A stretch of 64,000 bases of DNA from Emiliania huxleyi CCMP1516 (GCF_000372725.1 NW_005200264.1:91056-155055), one strand, 5' to 3'; positions 11,933-23,473 are shown, counted from the first letter of the stretch. Program-made: numbers and translations. Notes: generated from the letters alone by a model not told the origin.

Positions 11933-13533
11933 CACCCCACACGGACACGCGAGACGCGTGCATCAGTCAAGAGTCATTACGATTTGTTGCCAAAAATACT
12001 CTGAGCTTTTGTTAGACACATACATACGTGCTCGGGACGACGGCCATCAGCACTGCCCTCGCTCTCTTGACTCTCCCCGGACCCGCCGTGCAGGAGCGAG
12101 GAGGCCGCCGGCGCGCATCAAACGGAGACACGGGAAGGCTGCCGCAAGCCGCCTCCGGGTGCAGGGGCCCGACGCGGTGGGCGGGGGCAACGGCCCGGTA
12201 GCTGGCCGCGCCTCTCCGCCCCGCCCGTCGCCGCTGCACCCCTTGCCGCGGCCCTCGTCGCTGCTGCAGCGACGACAGCCGCGGCACGAGGTCAGAACGC
12301 GGCCTCGGAGAGCTCGAGCGAAGGCGCCGACGGTGGCAGCCGTGGTAGTGGTTGATGGTAGAAGGCTCCTGAGCCGTCGGGCACCACGCTCGACGTCGCC
12401 GAGCAGCCGCACCCGGCGCGAGCGCCTGCGCGTCGGCGGGTGCCACAGAAGGCGGGTGGGCAGCGCCGGGCGGGGCGGCGGAGCTTCTCGAGGCGCGCAC
12501 GTGCCCCGCGGGTCGTGCGCCGAGGCAGACGGCCGAAGAACCGGTGGCGGATCGCGCCCTCCTTCGCCGTGCCGCGTGTGCGCCGACTCCGCTCGAGAGG
12601 CCGCAGAGAGCGGCGCGGCGCAGCCGATCCGGGCGACGAGCGTGCGCGGAACCGACCGGACCCGTCAATGTCCACTATGCGGGCATGGCCAGGCCGGCGC
12701 GGTTTGGTCTGGCGACCTACAGGGCGCCCTCCGCGGTTATGCCAACGAAAGCCAACGAGACCGCCCGGCCTGACCGGTTTCCTCACATGTCATTCTTTTT
12801 CTCGCATGGAGACGCAAAGCCAGAGGTGCGCCCTCGGGCTTGCCCGCCTCCGGCGCGGCGACGGTAGCTATCACGCCTTCTCGACCACGGGATCGAACGC
12901 CGGAACTGGTCGCCGGAACTGTCTTTTCCGCTTACTTTTAAGAAACTGGGCCGGCCCGGCACAGGTGGTTTTGGTATTTTGGCGAAGAAACCTTTTTCTG
13001 CTCTGTGACTTTTGGCTTGGCCGCTGGCGTGCGCGAAATGCAACTTCACGCTTCATCTCCATCCAGGACCCTTTGCGGAGACTCGGTCGTGTGTTTGCTC
13101 ATTGGGCGCTCAGCCTCGCTCGAGACAGCAGCGGCGTGCAGCACCGAGCTCGAGTAGGCTGCCGAGTGCGATGTCCACTCTGCCAAAGTCTCCGCCGTGG
13201 TGCAGCGCTATTGAGATGCGCCACTTCTTGAGCACCTCCTCTCCGGCGCTCTCGTTGCCGTTGCGCTGCTGCGGCTCGCCGCCGGCACCGCCCACATCGC
13301 CACCCCCCTCACCGCCGCGCGAGCACGGCGCGCGCACCGAGCTGTCGCGTTGGTTCGGACGGACTGGGTGTAAAATGAGGCGCGGCGCGCTCGAGGGCGG
13401 TGATCGCTTCCCCGCATGGCATATGACGCTTTAGTTCCCGCCGCCACCTCATTTTTAGGCGCAGCTGCTGCGGCTCGTCGCCCGCCGCCCCGTCGCCGCT
13501 CCCCTCGCCCGCGCGTGGCGCGCGGACTCAGTT

Positions 13534-13846
13534 GTCGCGACGCAGCCGGCGGCGGCTCTCGGCGGCGTCTCTGCGGCGTGTAGCGCCGTGCTAGGTCGCC
13601 GGTGGCCGTCAACCAGCCCGTCGCTCTCCCGGCCGTGACCCGAGTCTCGGTCGAGTATATAGGCGGCGCCGAGCGGAGATGCTGGGTCCACCGCCGCGAG
13701 CCGCGCGGCGGCAGTCGCGACGCAGCCGGCGGCGGCTCTCGGCGGCGGCTCTAAGGCGCGCAGCGCCGTGCTAGGTCGCCGGTGGCCGTCAACCAGCCCC
13801 GTCGCTCTCCCGGCCGTGACCCGAGTCTCGGTCGAATATGCAGGCG
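13534..13846. repeat. Direct duplication of a ~135-bp unit
   Basis: Units at about 13534-13670 and 13711-13846 share gtcgcgacgcagccggcggc, taggtcgccggtggccgtca and gtgacccgagtctcggtcga. They differ by small indels. Confidence 0.85.
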
Positions 13847-13898
13847 GCGCCTCTCTCCGCCAGCGCCGCTCCGCCGGCGCCTCCCTAGGTGCGGGGCG

Positions 13899-14135
13899 AG
13901 CGCGCCGCGCGGGCCAGGCCGCCGTGCTGCGCAGCGGCGCTGGCGCGAGTCGCTCCTCCGGGCTGCTGGTCGTGCGTGCGTCGAACGGCGTTCGCCCACC
14001 TTTTCGGTCCCTGCGGCGCGTATCCCCGCCGGCGCCGCCCAGCGACGGGCTCCGTAGGCGCAGCATGAGCGCGCCGCGCGGGCCAGGCCGCCGTGCTGCG
14101 CAGCGGCGTCTTATTACGCGCGCATGGCGCGAGTC
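13899..14135. repeat. Second direct repeat pair (~40 bp)
   Basis: GAGCGCGCCGCGCGGGCCAG followed by GCCGCCGTGCTGCGCAGCGG occurs near 13899 and near 14067. Both copies are followed at different distances by GGCGCGAGTCGCTCC. Confidence 0.8.
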
Positions 14136-14179
14136 GCTCCCGCCTCCCGCGTCCCGGTACGACCTGACGCACTATCGAC

Positions 14180-14203
14180 GAGCCACTATCATGATAGTGG
14201 CTC
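14180..14203. repeat. Perfect 24-bp palindrome
   Basis: The arms are GAGCCACTATCA and its exact reverse complement, with no spacer. Confidence 0.95.
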
Positions 14204-16149
14204 CACTGTGTGCTCTAAGTGGCTGAAAACTTGATCAATTGTTTTTTGAGCCCCTACGCCCTCGGGACGCGCACCGCGCTACTGCTCCCGGGCCAGGGGT
14301 GTAAGGGAACACACTAGGGCACACCAGGGCCGGTCTAGCCGGCCTTATCCCGCCCACAGCCTTCGAAAACGCACAAAAATCGCACCGCCGGAGCCGCGGC
14401 GAATCGCCGCCGGAGGCCGCGTGTCGCGCCACCGACGGCCGCACGTCGAACCCCCGGCTCCGCGCCGCTGCTCCACCGCGCCGGCCATCCAGCGCGCACC
14501 CCCCAAGCTGCTGGTGCCCTCTTAAAGGGCCACAAAGCCTCGAAAGGAGCCGTCGACCGTCACCTAACAGAGGGGTGTCGGCCCCGGGCTCGCCGCTCTT
14601 GCGAGCGGTCGGCGGCGTCTAGGGCGGAGCCAGCGGTAGTAGCGGTGGTGCCGGCGTGTGCCGTGACGGAGGGGGTGGCGGCGGGGCGCGGACGGCGGGG
14701 TGCGGCGGCCGAGGCTCGAGCGGGGGGGCGGCAGCGGTGGCACCATCGTCGGCGGAAGTTCGACCTGGCGGGTGAGAGGTGGGAGGCGCCGAGGGCGGAA
14801 CCGCTGCGGACGCGGCGAGGTTGGAGGCGCAGAGGCCGAGGCGGCACGGGCGGCGGCGCCGACGGCACTGCAGCGCCGGTGCAGCGCCGGGGAGGGCGGC
14901 TGAGGTGGCGCGGACGGCGGTGGCGAGAAGGCGGGCGGAAGCTTAGACGGGTGGTGGTGGAGGAGGCGGCAAAATCACGGGCGAAGCGCCGAGGGGGGCG
15001 GCGGAGGCGGTGCACCAGCGGTGGGGAGGGTAGCTACGGCGGCGGGGTAGCGGCCAGCATCGCCAGGGGGGGCGGGAGGTGCCGCGGGTGCCGCACGGGC
15101 GGCGGCGGCCGTGCCGGTGATGGCGCCTGGGAAAGGGGAGGCGCGGGTCTGAGAGGCGGACGCGCGGGCGGGAGAGGTGAGTGAGACCACGCACGCGGCT
15201 GCGGTCGCGTCGCGCCGTGCGGGAGGGGCGCCGGCGCAACCACGGCGGCAGCCGAGGCGGCTCATCGCGCCGTACAGAGGCTCCGGGGAGGCGCGCGGTG
15301 CGGCGGCGCACCGGTGGATCGCCGCGGCAAAGTGTAGCCGAGGCGGGGCGGCAAGCGCCCGAGCCGGCCGTTGGGGCGGCGCCGACGCCGCCCAGGATGC
15401 CGTGGGCCGATGGTGCGGAGGAGCGGCCGCTCCCCCTCTCGGGGCGGCCGCAAAACCTGTGCAGGAGCAGCACCCCGAGAACGCGCCTGCTGGGGGTGAG
15501 GCGCAAAATGTGAGATTGCGGCCGCCGCAATGGCCACTTTCTCCCTCCAAAGTGCATGTGCCTTGGGAAGGGGGTGCAAGCACACCTCCGCTGCTCGGAA
15601 TATAGGGTCACCGGACTCGTTCGCGAGCGAGCGCGGGTAGACGGCGGCGTGCGCAAAGCGACGGCTCGCGCGCGACCGCGGGCTTGCGCGTCGGCCGTGC
15701 GCGGGCAGAGGGTGCTGAGGGGCGAGTGGTGGCGGTCGCTCGCCCGGGCAACCCGCGCGCGGGCGGCGCGCCGCAGCGGGGAGCGCCCAGGGGCGCGGCG
15801 CGGCTGGCTGCGAGTGGGCGCTTGACATCGTTTTTGAGGAGAGATAGCCCAAAAATATACCCGGGTACCGCCGGATCAAGCACACAGTGGTCGATAGTGC
15901 GTCTTGCCCGAGTTTCAACACTCCATCACTTACTCGGTCGCCACCGCCCGACGCCCCAGTTGTCCCAGCCGCTCGGTTTGGGATACGGTTGATCTCGGCC
16001 CACATTGCGCGGCAAACCGGCGTTCCGGCGGGCGTTCGGGCGCGCGGCTTTCTTCTTTTGGCCGAAATGAGACATCGAACACTACACCCGGTGGCGGGTC
16101 CGGATACATGTATCTCCAAGGTGCAAGGAGCGGGCCGCGCCGCACCCAA

Positions 16150-16312
16150 TTTTCACCCTTCCGGAAGGCTTCCGGAGCCGGCTGCGCCGGCTGCCGCCGG
16201 CCTCCGGAACCCCCTCCGGAAGCGGCGCGGCGCGCCGCTTCCGGAGGGGGCCTTCCGGAGCGGGCTGCGCCTGCTCCCGGATTCCGGAGCCCGGTCCGGA
16301 ATCCGGAAATTT
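16150..16312. repeat. TCCGGA-rich palindrome cluster
   Basis: About eight TCCGGA sites lie within 160 bp. At the centre is an almost perfect palindrome (16210-16250) with 20-bp arms and a single central base. It sits about 110 bp upstream of the ADP-ribosyltransferase-like start codon. Confidence 0.9.
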
Positions 16313-16362
16313 TCTTAAGACCCAGGCGCCCGCCGGTGCCGACCAAGATCGGCGGTGTCCAG

Positions 16363-16989
16363 ATGAAGAACGCCAAGGCCAAGAAGAAGCCGGCGCTGAA
16401 GCTGCCCGAGCTTACGTGCGATGAGCTACGCAAGATCCTGCGCATTCGTTGCAAGCTCGTCCTGAACGACTTCGAGAAGAAGTATGATTTCAGGTACACC
16501 CGGGAGGAATCGGAGAAGCTCGCGCATCAGGAGCGTGGCGGACGCAAGTATCTGCCGCCTGAGGGATGGGCGAAGCTCGCCCTGGCCGTCAAGGACAAGT
16601 ACGCTAGCAACAAATGGCTGAAGAAGGAGTCGGGCTGGCCGGTCGTGTATCACGGCACGCGCGCGCGGCCGTGCATTGTGCGCGGCATCGTGCGCGAGGG
16701 GTTCAAGATCAGGGGCGGCAAGGAGACGGCGCACAACGGCTCGCGCTACGGCCAGGGCGTCTACTGCACGCCCGACCCTGCTTACGCAGTCCATTATGCC
16801 AAGCAGCAGAAACTTGAGACGTCGGAGCATGACGATGAGTTCCTTGTCGTCTTCCAGTGTCGCGTGGAGCCTGATAGCTTCACTGTCGAGCGCGACACCA
16901 ACGACGACAACTCCAGAGCAATTTGGCGCGTCGCGGACCCGACGAACCTCCGCCCATGCGCCGTGCTCATGTCCACCGTTGCTCCTTAG
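16363..16989 (+). CDS. PARP/ADP-ribosyltransferase-like protein
   Basis: 208 aa from the ATG at 16363. The frame is open further upstream, but that part is palindrome-derived, so this ATG is preferred; an upstream exon is possible. The N-terminus is Lys-rich (MKNAKAKKKPALKLPEL). The C-terminal half carries a PARP-like pattern: VVYHGT, then IVREGFKIRGGKE, then GSRYGQGVYCTPDPAYAVHYA. This matches the H...Y...(A)YA layout of ADP-ribosyltransferase folds (His in YHGT, Tyr in GVYCT). The third catalytic position could not be placed. Cellular role and substrate are unknown. Seen: the motif string; known: its association with the ART fold; inferred: enzymatic activity. Confidence 0.6.
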   Translation: MKNAKAKKKPALKLPELTCDELRKILRIRCKLVLNDFEKKYDFRYTREESEKLAHQERGGRKYLPPEGWAKLALAVKDKYASNKWLKKESGWPVVYHGTRARPCIVRGIVREGFKIRGGKETAHNGSRYGQGVYCTPDPAYAVHYAKQQKLETSEHDDEFLVVFQCRVEPDSFTVERDTNDDNSRAIWRVADPTNLRPCAVLMSTVAP

Positions 16990-17212
16990 TGGCTGCCCGC
17001 GCAATTGCGACGTGGCATGTACACGTGTGTATATGCGTCCCGCGCGCCCCCCGACAGTTTGCGAATCCCTGGCGAAACCATGACATACAAACATAATCTA
17101 AGGTAAGGTAGCTCCTCAAGGCCTCGCGACTCCCACACGTCTAAAAGGCCCGGGGTGTTGGGTGAGCGGTGTGGGGGTCGGGGGGGGGGCATGGGCCATG
17201 GGGGCATGGGGG

Positions 17213-17214
<2 letters not shown>

Positions 17215-17262
<48 letters not shown>

Positions 17263-17330
17263 TGTGTGTGTGTGTGTGGGGGGGGGGGGTGCGTGCGTGC
17301 GTGCGCGCGCGCGCGTGTGTGTGTGTGTGT
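17215..17330. repeat. (GT)n microsatellite with G and GC interruptions
   Basis: Long GT dinucleotide run interrupted by a G tract and GCGC, giving spurious Cys-Val and Thr-His open frames on both strands. Confidence 0.95.
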
Positions 17331-17356
17331 CACGACAACACACTCGGGCCGCGGCG

Positions 17357-17963
17357 TCACCAGTCCTCGTCCTCGTCCTCGTCGCTGAGGGCATTGAGCT
17401 GCTCCAGCAGCTGCTTCTTGATCTCGGCCTCGAACTGCGGGCCGCTCGCCAAGTCGGAGCGCAGAAGGGTGTCGACGAGTAGCTTGTCCTCCAACTACGC
17501 ACGGACGGGCGATGTCAGTTCAGAAAGGTGTCGACGGGCGGCGTGGTTGAGGTACTGCTCGCACAGGATTGAGCTTGCCGCGGGTGGCCGCGGCCCGGAA
17601 GCGGCCCCTCATCCCTGCAATTTTGCCGATCTCTTGCACGACGCGGTAGTCGTTGAGCTCGCCGTTGCGCATCTTGAGCCCTCTGATGGCCCTTGGTGCC
17701 TCCTTGCGGCGCCGAACAAGCATTGCCCGAACGACATTCACCCTGACCGTGTCCATCTTCGCATCCGCCTGCGAAGACAGGCACTCCTTGAGCGGCTCGA
17801 TGTGTCCCCCGGCCTGGACGAGGGTGCGCACGGTAAACCCGTCAAGGATGGACGTTGCGGCGAGCTCGGGCTCGTTGGTGGCAGCTGTCGTCATATGTGT
17901 AACGATGTCGAGTAAGAAATTTTGCGGACTCTCCCAACCCCTTCTGTTCGGCACAGGCGTCAT
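17357..17963 (-). CDS. Unknown protein with acidic C-terminus
   Basis: Exon 1 17963-17565, intron 17564-17495 (GT-AG, 70 bp), exon 2 17494-17357; phase 0 at the junction, 178 aa. An alternative start is the ATG at 17894 (MTTAATN). The middle is basic and helical (VVRAMLVRRRKEAPRAIRGL, KIAGMRGRFRAAATRGKL). The end is helical and acidic (KKQLLEQLNALSDEDEDEDW). No domain is recognised. It is divergent from the unknown gene at 18137, about 170 bp away. The splice is supported because both exons are phase-matched and exon 2 shows none of the low-complexity bias of its surroundings. Confidence 0.55.
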
Positions 17964-18136
17964 CGAGTGCGGCGCTCACCACTTCTTCAGTGTATGTAGC
18001 TCTTTAGCGGCTCCGACTGGGTGATTCTAATTTTTCTCTCTCCGTTGTGCGGCGTTGCTTGCAGGCTGATGGGTGATGGCGATGCCGACGAAAAATAAAA
18101 ACAAACTTTTCCGGGATCGTCGGGTGAAACGTCGGT

Positions 18137-18896
18137 ATGGCCAACACGGAGGAGGCCGAGGCCATATCCGGCACTGCAGCGGCAGTGGAAGGAGCAGAAG
18201 AAACCGTGGAGCTCACGTCAGGCCAGCGCCCGGAGAGCACGGACATCGTGCAACTCCTCAAGCCGCGTTTTTGCAACGTGCTGGCACATGGCGGTTGCCA
18301 TGTAAACCTACACCGGGGAGGCATCCGGTATGTGCCAATGCTGGTCGAAGTCTCATCTTCTCCCATTCGTCCGCATATTCCTCCGCTGGTCACCGCTCAG
18401 ACGAGAGGGGAGAGGCTGCCGTTGGACGTTGAGGCAGCCGTTGAGACGGCGCTTTGGTCGGCAGCGAGTCGCACAACCTATGGTCCTTGGTCGAATTGAT
18501 GAGCGCGAGGTGCGACTACCCCAACAGGGGGATCCTCGTTGTTGAAGGCACCATTCCGCACAACAACGAGGCGAGCGCTCGGAGATGCCATCGAAGGCAC
18601 ACCCTGTTTCACTGTCTTGCTGTGCCTAGGTGGTGAAGCGAGTAGCGGAGGAAGTTGAGGTCGCGCTACTCAAGCTGTACCCCGGCAAGACGCCGACGGA
18701 GAAGGTGGAAGAAGAAGAGCAGCAACTCAAGCGGGCGATGGCGGCGAGCTTGGAGGACTGCGACCCAGTTGCCCAGGCGGTGCACGAGAGCAAGCGGCAG
18801 CGGCACGAGCCGCTGGAGTGCAAGCTGTGGGGCATGACAGCTCCTGAGCGTCGCGATTTCTTTGCCACGAGAAAAGAGAGCGAGTGCATCGATTAG
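18137..18896 (+). CDS. Unknown protein, apparent frameshift in exon 1
   Basis: Start ATG at 18137 (MANTEEAEAISG). The frame changes at about 18450 (GGCGCTTTGGTCGGC); with one extra base there, the product would continue VGSESHNLWSLVELMSARCD to 18570. A GC-AG intron (18571-18629) then leads to exon 2, 18630-18896, encoding a charged helical C-terminus (KVEEEEQQLKRAMAASLEDC, a UIM-like pattern). No family is recognised. The shift lies at a TTT run, so a base-calling error is possible; otherwise the gene is broken. Confidence 0.45.
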
Positions 18897-20426
18897 TTTA
18901 TCTCTCGTGATGTGCGATATGCGCGCGCGTGTGACTCCTTGAGCTCGATGTGTCCCCCGGCCGAGGGAAGTGACGAGGGCGTGTCGTAACCCCCTGGGTT
19001 CGGTTAGTGGGTGAAATGGTAATTTTGAAAGTCGCTGTCCGTCGGGGTTGTACTGGGGTAGGCCACATGGTGGCGCTGTCTCCGTTTCCGCGCGCTTGGC
19101 ACGTTGCATGACCACAATGCGGGATTGCGTTGTGACGCGGCGCTTCGGCGCTGCGCTCGCGCGTTTTGGCGGAACGGCGGGGAGACGCACAGTCCACAGA
19201 TAGGGTGGTCCCAGTGAAGCCGCTCCGAGCCTGAGGCTAAATTCATTTTTGTGTGTCGTCGATCTTTTGGAAAGTAAAATCTCTCAATGACTTGGATCTC
19301 TCCGATCGGCCTGCGCCCCCGGCCGGCGGTGGGGGTTGTGGGGGCTACGCCCTATTAGTCATAGAGTACAGGTAGGTAGGTAGAAAGGTGAAGAACACGC
19401 GCAGGCTCGGACTGGACACCAACGCGGTACAGCCACCGTTACCCACGCGCAAAGAGAAAAGGTTTTCAAAATCTTGCGACGCACTCCGGCCACCCGGTGG
19501 CCAACTGTGCTGGCACCTGTCATGCCGTACGCCACGCGCGGCGAAAGAGAGCCCTCAATCGACGCCGCTACACGCACCGCGCTAGCGCTAGGCAACTACC
19601 GGCCACACCGGACATCAAGCTCCTCGACTCGATCTGCGGCTACGACGGCGCTCTAGCTGCTGGCTCTCGCGGGTGTCTGGCGACGCCGCTCCGGCTTGCG
19701 AAACGGCCGGCCGCGGCAACGTGTTTCGAGCTCGGTGGTCTTCTCCGCGCGGCTGGGCCCGCTACTATATAGCACACGATCCGCCCCCTCGCTGGCCGGC
19801 TCGTCCGCCATCCCTACGGGATGTGAGGGGCCGCTGTTATGCAATGCTGACCCACCGAGATTTCGATGTTGCCCGCCGTTGCCTCTCCAGACGACGGCAG
19901 CGGCGGGCAAGAGAGCCTTCAACGGACGCCTCGACACGGGCTGTGGTTGGAGCAACCGGGCGGGAGGCGGGCGTGGCGCACCAGCGGCATGGCTGCGAGC
20001 TGGCCGGCCGGCTCCACGGCACTGTGACCGCGGTGCTCGCTCTCGCGGCCGTCTCACGACCCGCTCAAGCCGAAAACCGGACCGGCCGGTGCGACGCACC
20101 GCGAGTGGGATGGTCTTCTCCGCCCGGCTGGGGCCGCCCCTAGTCGGGGCCAACCCGCTCGGTCACTGGGCAGCGCGTGCGCCGGCGTTCTGGACGACGG
20201 TGTGCCGATGCATCCGGGAGGCTCCGCCGGGCTGCTCTAGCAGCCTCGGGAGGGTCGAAAATCGAAGCCGGAGCAGCGGACCACGGAAGCTCCACGGACG
20301 GTGAGGCGGGCTGTGGTTGCCCCCCCCTGACCGGGCGAGGGAGTGGCGCCCCGGGAGTGCCGCTCCGGCGACGTCGGTGGCATCCACGGCACCGTGACCG
20401 CGCCGGCCTCGCTCGGGAGGCTCTCT

Positions 20427-20947
20427 TTCGGAGCCCTCCTTAGGGGACCCCTAGAGGGCCGAATTTTTTTAAGACCTTTTAAGAAACGAGGAGGTTTGGG
20501 GGCTTAACTTGCCATTTAAGAGATTGCAGGCACGGGGGGTCCCTCTGTTAAGACCGTTTAAGAAAATCGGCCTCGCCGGCATGCGTCTCGGCTCTCGCTG
20601 GGTTTTCCGCGCCGTTTTCTCCAATACTGCCGTTATTAGGCACAAACCCGCCTCTGAAGACACATCTGTAAGTCTGGTGCACTGACAGGAGCCATACTCG
20701 CATAGGGGACGCGTGCTGGCTGACTGTAGCCAGCTTCCCGGCCTACGGCGTCTACCGGGAGCCTCCCGGACCATCGACCTCGGGAGCTCTCCCGCACCGT
20801 TTAAGCGTTTAAGACCGTTTAAGGAATTGGCGGCCCAGCAGCTCTTAAAACTTGCCATGGCAAGTTTTAAGCCGTTTAAGCCGCAGGCGCCCCAGGGCCC
20901 ACCCTTTTAAGCCTAGGGGTCCCCTAAGGAGCCCTCGGCCTCCGAAA
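20427..20947. mobile_element. Non-autonomous TIR element with TTTAAG repeats
   Basis: Inverted ends CCTTAGGGGACCCCTAG (20438-20454) and its complement (20912-20928), with looser pairing outward to TTTCGGA/TCCGAAA. The interior carries many TTTAAG words and a perfect 28-bp palindrome at 20843-20870 centred on CCATGG. No transposase coding. Confidence 0.65.
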
Positions 20948-21016
20948 CCGTCGCGTTGCTACGCCTGGACGGCTTCGCTGCTCGCCAAACCCGTCGGCAC
21001 CGTTCATATACACATG

Positions 21017-21186
21017 AATTGTGAGTGAACGCGCATTTTTCTGATATCTTACTGAAATGTTCCCGAATGTTAGTTCGGATCTCGCCCCACGGACACAGTA
21101 CAGAGGCGCCTCGTGGCACGGAGAAGCGACTAAGAGTCGCCGACGTGCGAGTAAGATACCAGAAAAATACGCCCGGAATCACAATT
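21017..21186. mobile_element. Short (~170 bp) MITE-like TIR element
   Basis: The ends are 36-bp imperfect inverted repeats: left begins AATTGTGAGTGAACGCGCAT and ends at 21052, right is 21151-21186 and ends AATCACAATT. Almost half of the element is terminal repeat. No target duplication is obvious. Confidence 0.7.
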
Positions 21187-22158
21187 GATCCCGTCGACAA
21201 GGCGCCCCAATCGCGGAGGCGTGGGCGTGGAGGCGAGCATCGACGCCTCGACGGTGCTCTTCAGAGGCCGAAAACAGGCGCCTAAAAAAGGAGATAACGC
21301 GAGACTGATCACGCGCGCGGAAAAGCCCGAGGCGCGAATCCAAATTGCCGAGGCGCTTGCTAATCACCCCAGCTAGGGCCACGGAGGCGCTCGCGGCAGG
21401 TCTCCGCGCGCGCGCTGGCCGGTGGCAGCTGATCTCGGGCGGCGGGCGGCGGGATTGGGCTCGGGCGGCACCTTTTGCCTTCAAAAGTCGTTCGAGAGTA
21501 CCGGGTCGCGGCGGGAACGCGCCCATCCGCTCAGTGGAAGTCAGGAGTCGATCGCCTGCGCCACGAGCGAGCACGGGAGTCGTCGCGATGGGAGTCGTAG
21601 CGGCGTGGCGCTGGGCTTCGAGAGCCGGACATGGGCGCGGCGCGGGCGGCCGGTCGGGCGTGTGAGGTCCGCACCTTCGCGACGGGCAGGCTCGATACGG
21701 CCGCTGGCCGGGGCGGCCGCTCGACCGGCCGCCGCGGTAGTGCCGGCGGCGGCGTCGGCGTCGGCGTCGCGAGCGAACTGGCTCGCATTCGACTGAGAAG
21801 AATTTGACATGGGGCGCAGACCGCGGGTTATCGCCGGCGGGCGTGTCGCTCCCTCCCCCGGTACGCGACCGACGCACGAACGACGAACCACTATCATGCC
21901 CTGTCTACCCTTATCCCGCGCTTTGAGTTTTGAAAAAACAAAAGGAGGCACGTGTGGAGGCCGGTGTACGCGATTCGGTCACACGCTCAGCACACCAGTT
22001 ACCACAATCCCACGCGCCATGAGCGGAGCAGACAGATGTGCTAGTGTGGATTGGACCTTCGCCGCGCTCGCCCCCGCTACAAGCACAATAGCCCCAACAC
22101 ACCGCGCTCACGGCGAGAGTGTGCTACGTGGAGTGTGCTGCGCGGAGCGGTGGGGCTG

Positions 22159-23002
22159 TCATGGCGCCGCGTGCGTCATCCGGGAGGATTCCGCCCGGGA
22201 CCGCTTCCGGCCGCCGACCACCGCCGCGGTTTGCGGATCGAGCCCAAACTCGATCGTCACGGTCGAGCGGCGGCGAGGGTGTAGAGCCGCGTCAATGCTT
22301 GCCGTATGGCGAAGGTGCCGCGCCTTCGCCTCAGCGTCGTCCCACGCATCGCGAACTTTCTTGATGGCCGGCAAGACGTGCTCCGACAGCTTGCGGGAAT
22401 AGGTCTCGTACGCCGCGAGCGCGTGCCACGACCACGACGTCGCCGGATCCCCGACATGCTGGCTAACCATGTACTTGAAGTGGTCGATTTCGACCGCGGC
22501 TTGTGCGATGATGCGCTCGATCGCTTGTTTCGCCTGATGGCGATCCCGACCATACTCAGACGAGGTAAGCCTGGGAGGGGCTACGGGCTGCACTTACATC
22601 GAAGAGCGCGCACTTGATGTAGTTGTCGCCGCGGCGCGGGACGCCCTCGAGCACCACCCCAAATGCGGCGCACACGCCGGCGTGCAGGACGGGAAGGCAC
22701 GCATCTGCAGCGCCCATCAGGTTGGCGAAGGAGGTGCCCCGGGGCGCAAAGCTCTCAAGCATAGCCAGAATGTTGGGCACGGTCTTGATTTGCTTGAGCA
22801 ACTCAACGAGCTGCTTTGGCTCGACACGATGGAGCGCGTCTACCTTTGTGCACGGCACGGGGCGCGCCTTGAACGGGGGGTCGTCACTCTTGTCCCAGGT
22901 CGGTTCCGACTCTTCGCGCTGATGCGCAGTGGCCTTTATCGCTCCTCCGGCCAGGAGGGAGAGCGCTGCATTCTTCGCCCTCTCGCCGCGGCGGTGCTCC
23001 AT
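22159..23002 (-). CDS. Unknown conserved-looking protein
   Basis: Exon 1 23002-22598 from the ATG (MEHRRGERAKNAALS); intron 22597-22555 (GTAAGT donor, 43 bp, short); exon 2 22554-22159; phase 0. About 266 aa. Exon 1 carries LVELLKQIKTVPNILAMLES and GVVLEGVPRRGDNYIKCALFD; exon 2 is helical (AKQAIERIIAQAAVEIDHFK, LSEHVLPAIKKVRDAWDDA) with a basic tail. No known family recognised. The frame is also open upstream of 23002 but lacks an ATG. It lies 72 bp from the divergent small membrane-protein gene, so the two probably share a promoter region containing an AATATA-like sequence. Confidence 0.55.
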
Positions 23003-23074
23003 CGCGGATGCGGTTACGCCACCGATTTCCCGCAATCTTCGAAGCCGAAAATATAGTACCTGGGCAAGCTGAAT

Positions 23075-23473
23075 ATGGTCCTACAGGTGGGATTTATCAT
23101 TATGGCGCTGGTGGAATACATCACATATGTGAACTCCACGCTCTTGGATGGCTATGACGGCGACGGCTGGGACCCTAGCGGCATCGAACATTACGGCGAC
23201 AACTACTTTGGGTTCTTTGTGCGCAAGTCATAGATCATACGGGCCCACACCCGACTATTTCTCTGCGGGACCGCCGTATCTAACAGCCTCATTCGAACGC
23301 AGGTGGGCTGGGCGGGAATCCTGTTCTCCTTCGTATTCATCATTATCACGACTCACGTCTTTGCGTTACCCGTACTCTTGTACAACGATAAGTCACGCGT
23401 TGAGAAGGAGTTCGAGGCGGCCGGCCAAGGTGAAGCTTACGCGCGAGCCCGGGCAGACAGCACCCGGGTCTGA
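23075..23473 (+). CDS. Small two-TM membrane protein
   Basis: Exon 1 23075-23218 (48 codons), intron 23219-23302 (GT-AG), exon 2 23303-23473 (56 codons plus stop). The joined product is 104 aa; each exon alone is very short. It begins MVLQVGFIIMALVEYITYVN, a membrane segment, followed by an Asp/Gly-rich loop (DGYDGDGWDP). Exon 2 starts with a second strong membrane segment (GWAGILFSFVFIIITTHVFA) followed by a charged tail. The sequence is AT-richer and non-repetitive compared with its flanks, and the phases agree. Family not recognised; further 5' exons are possible. Confidence 0.55.

Larger units (their letters stand above)
11933..16362. other. Gene-poor, very GC-rich region
   Basis: Many overlapping open frames occur on both strands, all Arg/Ala/Pro-rich as expected from GC composition, and none has a recognisable domain. 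The region holds two sets of direct repeats (13.5-14.1 kb), a perfect palindrome at 14180 and a TCCGGA-rich palindrome cluster at 16150-16310. Confidence 0.5.
18897..22158. other. Repeat-rich region without convincing genes
   Basis: Holds diverged duplications between 19.5 and 20.4 kb (gagagccctcaatcgacgcc versus gagagccttcaacggacgcc), a TTTAAG-rich TIR element, a short TIR element at 21017-21186, and GC-rich unique-looking sequence to 22158. Open frames here are Arg/Ala-rich shadows. Confidence 0.5.

Noticed and set aside
12012-15656. Many long Arg/Ala/Pro-rich open frames on both strands
   Set aside because: Stop codons are rare at this GC content; the frames overlap each other, lack domains and cross direct repeats.
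17116-17400. Cys-Val and Thr-His repeat open frames
   Set aside because: They come from the GT dinucleotide tract.
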